Source: Chloroflexota bacterium (GTDB lineage: Bacteria > Chloroflexota > Dormibacteria > Dormibacterales > Dormibacteraceae). Taken from it: a DNA stretch of 46,341 bases. Numbering within the stretch: the first letter of the stretch is position 1; each line of letters starts with the position of its first letter. The notes beneath the pieces were generated by a model. The model had not been told where the DNA came from. It searched no databases and saw nothing but the letters and a program-made list of their open reading frames with translations. A program made the translations under genes and the position numbers. Location: assembly GCA_005883575.1 (NCBI GenBank), contig VBFH01000069.1, forward strand, positions 1 to 46,341, written 5' to 3'. Positions 40,304 through 46,341 of this stretch are shown piece by piece.

Positions 40304-40909
40304 GCCTTCGCCTCTCCATTGGATGAATCAATCACGCCAGGTGGATCAAAACGCCGCCGCGTTGCACGACCTGGGGAGGAGTTGCGCTTACGCTCTCACG
40401 CTTCCGGTCTAAGTTCGGTGCGCGGCCGAACGGTACCCTCACGATGTCGAGGCGGTCGTCTACTTCTGCTGCGCCGAAACGTTGCAGAATCTGGCTAAAC
40501 ATGCGCGGGCATCCGGGGCGACAATGCACGTTTGGCGGGAAAGACGCCCGACTTGAATTTGAGATTTGCGATGACGGCGACGGCTTGGACCCTTCGCGGG
40601 CTGGGATGTCCTGTCCACGAGATGTGGCGACGCCATAGGAGTGACGTGCTCATAGCCTAACCGCGGCTTTCAAGGTCTCCGCCGGTGTCCGGCCGAGGTC
40701 CCGATGCCGTTGTGGCGCGGTCGAAGCTGTAGTCGTGGAGGAAGCGCTCAAGGTCGCGCCGCATGCCGACGCACTTGGGTGTCAGATGGGGGCGAAGGTT
40801 GACTGGCCCTGCTTTGGTCGCGGTGTGGCGATCCGAAAGCTTGGGGCCCCGACAGCTCAACCAGCGATGCTGTGGCTCTTTCAGCCCACGTGCACCAGAT
40901 GTTGGGGAG
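40304..40909. other. 606-bp region with only a gene fragment
   Basis: Apart from the histidine-kinase fragment (40411-40638), nothing recognisable is present between the nitroreductase-like gene and the tRNA. Open frames near 40.7-41.0 kb, on both strands, are in part translations of the tRNA gene and are not genes. Confidence 0.5.
40411..40638 (+). pseudogene. Histidine-kinase ATPase-domain fragment with one-base insertion
   Basis: The first frame reads ERYPHDVEAVVYFCCAETLQ, then NLAKHARASGATMHVWRE, the N-box region of a LiaS/NarX-type kinase. One extra A in GAAAGAC (40539-40545) shifts the frame. The second frame continues DARLEFEICDDGDGLDPSRA (the G1 region). A stop lies just before the fragment, and neither the dimerisation domain nor the rest of the ATPase domain follows. 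It is a short remnant. Confidence 0.7.
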
Positions 40910-40989
40910 TGGGCCGGGAGGGATTTGAACCCCCACAGCTTTCGCGGGTGGTTTACAGCCACTTGAGCTCGCCAATGCCCAGCCGACCC
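40910..40989 (-). tRNA. tRNA-Tyr (anticodon GTA)
   Basis: On the minus strand an 80-nt cloverleaf can be drawn: acceptor GGGTCGG/CCGGCCC (one G-T pair), D stem GGGC/GCTC with A14 and G18G19 in the loop, and anticodon loop CTGTAAA (GTA, Tyr). A variable arm of 12 nt includes GC-GAAA-GC, and the T arm is GGGGG-TTCAAAT-CCCTC, with discriminator A. The long variable region fits bacterial tRNA-Tyr. Oddities are C at position 8 and an A-C mismatch at 27-43. CCA is not encoded. The 3' end is copied in the hairpin repeats at 34.7-38.9 kb. Confidence 0.85.
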
Positions 40990-41071
40990 ACTAAAGAGCA
41001 GTAATCGTACGAAATCACCTCCCCGGGCTTTGTCGATGGCGGTCCGGTAGGCCAACCTCATAATTCCCCCA

Positions 41072-42364
41072 GTGGTCGGAGGCTATGCGCGCTACGTGCT
41101 CGCCCTCATGGTCGGCATCAACCTCCTCAACTACATGGACCGCTGGGTCGCCGCCAGCGCCGGCCCCCTGATCGAGAAAGAGCTCCACATCTCCGACTCC
41201 GAGTTCGGCCTCCTAGGCACCGCCTTCCTGCTCGTCTACGCCATCGCCGCCCTCCCCTTCGGCTACTGGGGCGACCGCGGCGTCCGCAAGACCGTGATCG
41301 GCGTCGGCGTCACGATCTGGAGCATCGCCACCCTCTTCACCGGCTTCGCGCGCACCTACGCGCAGCTCTTCCTCAGCCGGGCGGTCGTGGGTATCGGCGA
41401 GGCAAGCTACTACCCCGCCGGTACCAGCCTCCTCAGCGACTACTTCCCCAAGGAGCAGCGAGGCCGGGTCATGTCGGTTTGGGGCGCCGGCAGCACCATC
41501 GGCATCGCCCTCGGCTTTGCCGGCGGCGGCTACATCGCCGAGACGCTAGGCTGGCGCGCGGCATTCTTCTTCGCAGCGGTGCCTGGATTGCTCCTCGCCA
41601 TCCTCGCCTTCCAGATGCGCGAGCCGCTGCGAGGCGCGGTGGAGAAAACCGGCCCCGCGCTCGCCAAGACCGCTGACGCGAGCCTTAAGAAGTTCATCGA
41701 CCTGCTGAAGATCCCGACCCTGAGGGCGACGATCATCGCCCAGACCCTCCTTTTCTTCGTCCTCGCCTCCAACGCATTCTGGCTTCCGACGGTCCTCCAG
41801 AGGCGGTTCGACATGAGCTCAGGCAGAGCCGGCCTCCTGGCAGGGGTCGTGATCGTGGTCGGCGGTCTCATCGGCACGCTCGCCGGGGGCTGGCTCTCCG
41901 ACCGCCGCGCCCTCGAATCGCCCAAAGCCCACCTAGAGACCGGCATCGTCGGCTTCCTCGCCGGTGCGGTCCTGATCACGATCGCGATCCTCAGCCCACT
42001 GAACGTCGGTCCAATCCCCGTCTTCGTTCCCGTCTTCCTGCTGACCGTGATCTGCCTCTACCTCTACGCCGGCCCCTTCACGGCGGTGGCGCAAAACGTC
42101 GTCTCGCCGGGACTGCGCGCCAGTGCGGTGACGCTGCTCCTCTTCATCGCCCACGTGTTCGGCGACTCGCACTCGACCTACGACGTTGGCGTCATCTCCG
42201 ACCACCTGGGACACAACCTTCAGGCCGCACTTCTCATCACCTCGCCGACGCTCCTGATCCTGGCCGCGCTCGCCGCCGCCACGGGACTGAGAACGGTCAA
42301 GCGAGACACCGAGGCGATGGAGGAAGCCTGGGCGAGCCGGGAACCGGAGACGGTCGCGGTCTAG
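41072..42364 (+). CDS. MFS transporter, spinster-like
   Basis: The 430-residue protein has about 12 helices and begins with the spinster-family signature INLLNYMDRWVAASAGPLIE, LHISDSEFGLLGTAFLLVYA, followed by motif A PFGYWGDRGVRKTVIG. GEASYYPAGTSLLSDYFPKE, QRGRVMSVWGAGSTIGIALG and a second motif-A-like GGWLSDRRALESPKAH are also present. Relatives move lysophospholipids, sphingoid lipids or organic acids. The start is GTG at 41072 with no clear ribosome-binding site. It is a single-gene unit beside the tRNA. Confidence 0.92.
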   Translation: MVGGYARYVLALMVGINLLNYMDRWVAASAGPLIEKELHISDSEFGLLGTAFLLVYAIAALPFGYWGDRGVRKTVIGVGVTIWSIATLFTGFARTYAQLFLSRAVVGIGEASYYPAGTSLLSDYFPKEQRGRVMSVWGAGSTIGIALGFAGGGYIAETLGWRAAFFFAAVPGLLLAILAFQMREPLRGAVEKTGPALAKTADASLKKFIDLLKIPTLRATIIAQTLLFFVLASNAFWLPTVLQRRFDMSSGRAGLLAGVVIVVGGLIGTLAGGWLSDRRALESPKAHLETGIVGFLAGAVLITIAILSPLNVGPIPVFVPVFLLTVICLYLYAGPFTAVAQNVVSPGLRASAVTLLLFIAHVFGDSHSTYDVGVISDHLGHNLQAALLITSPTLLILAALAAATGLRTVKRDTEAMEEAWASREPETVAV

Positions 42365-42367
42365 TTT

Positions 42368-43399
42368 CTAGTAGATAAACCCGACCAGCCGCGAGCCCAG
42401 CTGTCCGGGCTTGATTGTGCGCTCGTCGATCACGTCAAAGGCCACCCAGTTCATCTCCGACACCAGCCACGAGCCGTCCGAATTGACCGCCTCCACGTAC
42501 GCGACGTGCCCCGCCCAGCTCTCCCACGTGACCATGATCGCGCCGACCTTCGGCGTCGGGCCGACCGCGTAGCCCATGTACGACGCGTTCTGGTACCAGT
42601 AGCCGGCGTCGCCGTTCCACGTCACGTTGCGCTTCGTGGCCACGTAGTAGGTGCACCAACCGACCGGGAACTTGTTGTTCACGTACGGACCAAGGCAGCA
42701 CCCCATGACCTTGGCCGCGAACGCCGACTGAGTCGAGCCATGAAGGATCTGGAAGAGCGCCGGTGGCGGCGGGAACGCGCCACCGACACCGCCGGGGATG
42801 ACGAGCAGCGACCCGGACGTCAGCGTCGTCGTGCGCAGCCGGTTGAAGTCGATAATCACCTGTGGATCGACCGAGTACTTCGTAGCCAAGCTCGAGAGCG
42901 TGTCGCTCGATTTCGCGTGCACGACGACTCCATGCACCGGCGGGATGTAGATGCGGTCGCCGGTCGCGACCGAGTCGCTCGAATAAAGGTCGGTGTTGGA
43001 CCAGCGGATCTCCGCCACCGTGACGTGGTACTTGGCCGCAATCGTGGCCAGACTCTCGCCGGCGGCGACTGTATAGGTAAAGGGCTGGTGGTTGACCGGC
43101 GCCGCCGTCGGAATCGACAGCGGCTTGTTGATCGTGCCGTAGCGGCCCATGGAGACATCGCCATAGTCGCCGCCACCTCCGACCATGACTGCTTCTGCGT
43201 TTACCGGACCCAGGCGCGCGGTCAGCGTCGTCGGAAAATGACGATCAATCGCCGCGTAGCTCGACATGGCCACAGCTATTCCGAGTACGACGGCATGGGT
43301 CAGGTAACGATTAATCCGCAGTTGCCTACCCCCGGTAGATTGTGAATCCGCCCTGGCGGCGGGTGGATCCCCAGAAGACCTAGGCACCCTAACAGACAA
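42368..43399 (-). CDS. LysM-CHAP peptidoglycan hydrolase
   Basis: The 343-residue protein has an N-terminal membrane segment (YLTHAVVLGIAVAMSSYAAI, about residues 32-51). Two LysM domains follow (FTYTVAAGESLATIAAKYHV, and VVHAKSSDTLSSLATKYSVD) at about 107-155 and 160-205, then a C-terminal CHAP amidase/endopeptidase domain. The catalytic Cys lies in FPVGWCTYYVATKR and His in WAGHVAYVEAV. The start is TTG at 43399 or GTG at 43387; no ATG precedes the membrane helix. It acts on the cell wall. It converges with the MFS gene, 3 bp apart. Confidence 0.92.
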   Translation of the reverse strand: MSVRVPRSSGDPPAARADSQSTGGRQLRINRYLTHAVVLGIAVAMSSYAAIDRHFPTTLTARLGPVNAEAVMVGGGGDYGDVSMGRYGTINKPLSIPTAAPVNHQPFTYTVAAGESLATIAAKYHVTVAEIRWSNTDLYSSDSVATGDRIYIPPVHGVVVHAKSSDTLSSLATKYSVDPQVIIDFNRLRTTTLTSGSLLVIPGGVGGAFPPPPALFQILHGSTQSAFAAKVMGCCLGPYVNNKFPVGWCTYYVATKRNVTWNGDAGYWYQNASYMGYAVGPTPKVGAIMVTWESWAGHVAYVEAVNSDGSWLVSEMNWVAFDVIDERTIKPGQLGSRLVGFIY

Positions 43400-43648
43400 T
43401 CGGCGGGGCAGTCAACCCCCACACGGCTACTTATGGGAAGCCCTGAGGCGGCGAGCTGCTCCTCGCGCCCGAATTCGAGACGAATTCGAGGGCTGGGTCG
43501 CCATAGGCTACGCCGCCGAACAACAGTTCGCCCGCCGTTACGCCGCCTGGCCTGGCCGAGTAGCCGGTTCATGAGGACGTTCAACGTCCGCTATTGCGGG
43601 TACTTGCTCGGCTAGTCGCCGGCTTCGCCTGCCACCCCCCGAAGGGGA
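43400..43648. other. Intergenic region upstream of the wall hydrolase
   Basis: The 249-bp gap includes two direct copies of CGAATTCGAG (43470-43479 and 43481-43490). A plus-strand frame without start (LWEALRRRAAPRARIRDEFE, then GWVAIGYAAEQQFARRYAAW, stop at 43571) is open but unrecognised. I looked for a c-di-AMP-type riboswitch ahead of the hydrolase gene and could not support one. Confidence 0.4.
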
Positions 43649-44386
43649 TCAGGGTCCTCCGCGGACATAAATCGTCTGACCGGATACAAAGCTGGACTCG
43701 TCGCTGCACAGAAATGCGATCACGCTCGCGATTTCGTCGGGTTGTCCAACCCTCCGCAGCGGGATCTGCGACGCGGCGCCCAGCTTGAACGCCTCGAAGT
43801 CGACACCCATCCGGTCCGCGGTCGCGCGCGTCATGCGCGTCTCCACGAATCCCGGCGCGACGGCGTTGACGTTGATGTTGAACGGGCCCAGCTCGATCGC
43901 CAGCGTGCGCGCCATGCCCTGGAGGCCGGCTTTGGCGGCGGAGTAGTTGGTCTGGCCACGGTTGCCGAGCGCCGAGGTCGAAGACAGGAACACCATCTTT
44001 CCGGACTTCTGCTCGACCATCGGCTTCTGCGCCGCCCTCGCACACAGAAACGTGCCCTTGAGGTGGGTGTCGATGACCGCGTCCCAGTCGTCGTCCGACA
44101 TCTTGAACAGCAGGTTGTCGCGGATGATGCCGGCGCAGCACACCAGCACGTCGAGCCGGCCGAGCTCGCGCACCGCCCGCGCCACCATGTCCTCGACCTG
44201 CTCGCGGTTGGTGACGTCGCACGCGACAGCCAGACCCTTGAGAGGGTTCGCCACCTCCTCCGCCGGCGCCAGGTCCATGTCCGAGACGACCACGCGGGCG
44301 CCCTCGCTTGCGAATCGCTGCGCACTCGCCGCCCCGATTCCTCGGCCGCCGCCGGTGATCAGAACGACGCGATCGTCAAACCTCAT
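43649..44386 (-). CDS. Short-chain dehydrogenase/reductase, FabG-like
   Basis: The 245-residue protein is a classical [23 protein letters not shown] (TGxxxGIG, residues 10-17), Asp in [13 protein letters not shown] suggesting NAD preference, [14 protein letters not shown], Ser in [15 protein letters not shown], and [15 protein letters not shown] (YxxxK). [15 protein letters not shown] and the C-terminal IYVRGGP are typical. It is probably a 3-oxoacyl-ACP or other beta-keto reductase. The ATG overlaps the stop of the gamma-glutamyltransferase gene by ATGA. Confidence 0.93.
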   Translation of the reverse strand: MRFDDRVVLITGGGRGIGAASAQRFASEGARVVVSDMDLAPAEEVANPLKGLAVACDVTNREQVEDMVARAVRELGRLDVLVCCAGIIRDNLLFKMSDDDWDAVIDTHLKGTFLCARAAQKPMVEQKSGKMVFLSSTSALGNRGQTNYSAAKAGLQGMARTLAIELGPFNINVNAVAPGFVETRMTRATADRMGVDFEAFKLGAASQIPLRRVGQPDEIASVIAFLCSDESSFVSGQTIYVRGGP

Positions 44387-45957
44387 TTCGTCTCGGTGTC
44401 GAACGCCGTGCCGCCATCCTTTCGGGGGTCGGAGGCACCGGTCAGAAATCCATCACGGTCGGCGACGATCACCTGCGGCCGCGAGAAGTAGGAGTCGTAG
44501 TTGAGCGTTCGCCGGTTGACGCTGTATCCGAACCGCTCCAACCCTTCGGTGACCACGTGCGGAATCCGCGCCTCGGCCTGGACCACGTCGCCCTGGAAGT
44601 CGACCCGCGGGGCGCTGACGGCCTCGACCGCCGACATCTCGTGGTCGAGCACGTTGACGAGCACCTGCAGCACGCCGGTCACGATCCTCGTCCCGCCCGG
44701 CGCGCCCACACACACACGCAGCTTCTTGCCGTCGAACACCATCGTCGGCGTCATCATCGTGACCCGCGTCTTGCCGGGGCGCAGCGAGTTGGGCCGCCCG
44801 GGCCGCGGATCGAAGCAGTTCATGTAGTCGTTGTAGCCAAAGCCAAGTCCCGGCGTGACCACGCCGCTCGACGAGCCCAGCGTATGCGTCAGCGAGACCG
44901 CGTTGCCGCCGTCATCGACCACGCATACGTGCGTGGTGTCTGCGCGATCCGCAATCACCCCGCGCGCCTTGGCCGCGTAGTGCTTGTCTGTGAGCGCGCC
45001 CGTTGGTATCTCGACAAAGCGCGGGTCGGCGACATGCAGTTCGCGGTCGGCCACCGCCCACGCCATCGCCTCGACGAGCAGCCGCGCCGCCTCGCTGCTC
45101 GGCCACCCGGCGGCGCCGAGGTCATAGCCCTCGAGGAAATTGAGCATCTGCAGCAGCGTCAGCCCGCCCGCCGGTGGTCCCGCGGCCGCGACCTGCAGCC
45201 CGCGATAGGTTCCGCGGATCGGCTCGGTCACGTTGACCTGGTAGCTCTCGAGGTCTTCCTTGGTGATGAATCCGCCGTTGGCGGCAAAGTCCGCTGCGAT
45301 TGCGTCTGCGACCTCGCCGTGATAGAAGACGTCGGCGCCGCCGGCGACCAGCGTTTCGAGCGTGCGTGCCAGGTCGGTCTGAACCATCACCTCGCCGATT
45401 GCGTAGAGCGCGCCGTCACGGGTGTAGATCGCCTTCGCCTCCGGTGTGGTCTGGATCCGCTGCGCGTTCGGTACGACGTCGGGGCCGTAATCGGTGGTCC
45501 AGAACCCATGCACGTATCCGGTCACCGGGAATCCGTTGCGGGCCAGGGGGATGGCGGGCTCGATCGCCTCGGCCCACGAGATGGTGCCGAAACGCGTCAG
45601 CGCCTCGTGAAGCCCGGCGACGGTTCCCGGCACCGCGACCGATTGGTAACCCACATCGTTCACCCAGCCCTCGAGCACGTAGCCGTAGCGGTCCGCGGCC
45701 TCGCGGATGAAGATCGACTCCCACTGGTCCTCGCGCACTCGCGACCCGGCCGTGCCGTAGAACTCGAGCAGCGAGTCCCCCGCCTGGGTGCTGTGCACGA
45801 GCATCACGCCGCAGCCGCCGATCCCGCACATCTGCGGGTCGATGACGCCCTGCACGAACGCGCACGTGACAGCGGCGTCGACCGCGTTGCCTCCTCGCCG
45901 CAAGACGTCGAGGCCGACCTCGGCCGCCTGCGGTTGCGGGCAGACGATGATCGCCAC
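44383..45957 (-). CDS. Gamma-glutamyltransferase family protein
   Basis: The 524-residue protein is an Ntn hydrolase of the Ggt family. It has [20 protein letters not shown] near the N terminus, [20 protein letters not shown], and the autoprocessing site with nucleophile Thr in [40 protein letters not shown] and [20 protein letters not shown] follow. It lacks a signal peptide from the GTG at 45957 ([14 protein letters not shown]), so it is likely cytoplasmic. It may act on glutathione-like or other gamma-glutamyl compounds, or be an acylase-type member. It is cotranslated with the SDR. Confidence 0.93.
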   Translation of the reverse strand: MAIIVCPQPQAAEVGLDVLRRGGNAVDAAVTCAFVQGVIDPQMCGIGGCGVMLVHSTQAGDSLLEFYGTAGSRVREDQWESIFIREAADRYGYVLEGWVNDVGYQSVAVPGTVAGLHEALTRFGTISWAEAIEPAIPLARNGFPVTGYVHGFWTTDYGPDVVPNAQRIQTTPEAKAIYTRDGALYAIGEVMVQTDLARTLETLVAGGADVFYHGEVADAIAADFAANGGFITKEDLESYQVNVTEPIRGTYRGLQVAAAGPPAGGLTLLQMLNFLEGYDLGAAGWPSSEAARLLVEAMAWAVADRELHVADPRFVEIPTGALTDKHYAAKARGVIADRADTTHVCVVDDGGNAVSLTHTLGSSSGVVTPGLGFGYNDYMNCFDPRPGRPNSLRPGKTRVTMMTPTMVFDGKKLRVCVGAPGGTRIVTGVLQVLVNVLDHEMSAVEAVSAPRVDFQGDVVQAEARIPHVVTEGLERFGYSVNRRTLNYDSYFSRPQVIVADRDGFLTGASDPRKDGGTAFDTETK

Positions 45958-45973
45958 GGAGCTAAGTTAATTC

Positions 45974-46013
45974 ACCTCCCCGCCCGCAGGGGAGGTCGGC
46001 GGCGTAGCCGCCG
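45974..46013. repeat. Two adjacent GC-rich hairpins upstream of the GGT gene
   Basis: ACCTCCCC/GGGGAGGT (45974-45981, 45989-45996, 7-nt loop) is followed at once by CGGCGGC/GCCGCCG (45997-46003, 46007-46013, 3-nt loop). They lie between the kinase stop and the GGT start. They could terminate the kinase transcript or be a dispersed palindromic element. Confidence 0.6.
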
Positions 46014-46035
46014 GGTGGGGACGCTCCCTGAAGAA

Positions 46036-46341
46036 CTACCCGGGCAGCTCGATCGTGAAGGTGCTGCCAGCGCCGCGAGCCGTCTTGACCCGGATCGTGC
46101 CCCCATGGCGCTCCACCACCCGCCGGGCGATCGCAAGCCCAAGGCCGCTGCCCGAATCGCTGCGCTGGAAGCGCTCGAAAAGGCGCGGCAGGCGCTCCTC
46201 TTCGATGCCGGGGCCATGATCGGCGACGGCGATCACCGGCCCGCCTGACCCGCGCTCCACGCTCAGCCTCACCTGAGCGCCCCGCGGGCTGAAGCGGACC
46301 GCGTTGTCGACGAGGTTGGCCACCGCCTCGCGAAGCAGGTC
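46036..46341 (-). CDS. Sensor histidine kinase, C-terminal ATPase domain (partial)
   Basis: The 101 residues visible are the 3' end of a kinase gene that continues beyond the window. The N box is ANLVDNAVRFSPRG, the G1 box VADHGPGIEEE, the F box LFERFQR, and the G2 box SGSGLGLAIARRVVERHGG, ending TFTIELPG. This is the HATPase_c domain of an OmpR-class sensor kinase. The input and dimerisation domains lie outside the window, so the signal is unknown. Confidence 0.93.
   Translation of the reverse strand, partial: DLLREAVANLVDNAVRFSPRGAQVRLSVERGSGGPVIAVADHGPGIEEERLPRLFERFQRSDSGSGLGLAIARRVVERHGGTIRVKTARGAGSTFTIELPG

Noticed and set aside
40735-41004. Frames containing VGREGFEPP or similar near the tRNA
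   Set aside because: This is the well-known false translation of a tRNA 3' end, not a protein.
42368-43648. c-di-AMP (ydaO-type) riboswitch before the LysM-CHAP gene
   Set aside because: A few short motifs look similar but the conserved core and pairing could not be found.
44557-46248. 563-codon plus-strand open frame
   Set aside because: It is the antisense of the gamma-glutamyltransferase and kinase genes, which have convincing motifs on the minus strand.

Overview
The window is a high-GC (roughly 63-65 %) chromosomal stretch from a free-living, probably soil-dwelling bacterium. The gene set suggests an Actinomycetota-like or Chloroflexota/Dormibacterota-like lineage: a SigG-type ECF sigma factor with a SnoaL tail, F420/FMN-type split-barrel proteins, an R2-like ligand-binding oxidase, a DUF1206 protein, a BchC-like dehydrogenase and many ATGA or TGATG stop/start overlaps. 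This placement is inference. No rRNA, CRISPR array, transposase or phage gene was seen. One tRNA gene, tRNA-Tyr(GTA), is present on the minus strand near 40.9 kb.

Layout. 0-2.4 kb: minus-strand operon of a DHA2 drug exporter, a RibD-like reductase and a PPOX-fold protein, behind a 29-bp dyad. 2.5-3.9 kb: a SigG-type sigma factor that overlaps a convergent STAS gene tail to tail. 3.96-5.95 kb: operon of an ABC-2/YhgE-like membrane protein, a TetR regulator and CsaA, behind a 36-bp dyad; csaA seems to carry two compensating frameshifts. 6-7.2 kb: YhhN-family membrane protein and a second RibD-like reductase. 7.2-11 kb: zinc/manganese-type ABC importer (ATPase, permease, and a permease fused in frame to its binding lipoprotein), divergent from a Fur/Zur regulator. 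11-18.2 kb: LuxR-cyclase protein, a truncated DUF559 gene, MarR/sulfite-oxidase-like/crotonase operon, YceI, Tag/AraC/membrane operon, a SnoaL protein and two decayed genes. 18.2-21.1 kb: cytochrome bd oxidase cydAB and an ester cyclase-like gene. 21.1-26.8 kb: two PAP2 phosphatases, a lipid kinase, DUF1206, Nei glycosylase and R2lox. 26.9-29.4 kb: a fatty-acid desaturase divergent from a DEAD-box helicase, a pairing that fits cold or envelope stress. 29.5-34.6 kb: degenerate receiver, lipoprotein, TIM-barrel isomerase, BchC-like dehydrogenase, DUF4188 and a BBE-type FAD oxidase.

34.6-41 kb is the most unusual part. Four copies of a roughly 37-bp hairpin repeat (34.67, 36.62, 37.09, 38.87 kb) share their left arm with the 3' end of tRNA-Tyr. 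They separate small gene modules: a secreted Asp-box protein; a MarR regulator with an epoxide hydrolase and two operator-like dyads; a TetR regulator with a deazaflavin-dependent nitroreductase-like enzyme and a near-consensus promoter. This looks like an accessory region built up at the tRNA 3' end, although no integrase is visible.

41-46.3 kb is ordinary again: a spinster-like MFS transporter, a LysM-CHAP wall hydrolase, a FabG-like SDR overlapping a gamma-glutamyltransferase, and the 3' end of a sensor histidine kinase that runs off the window.
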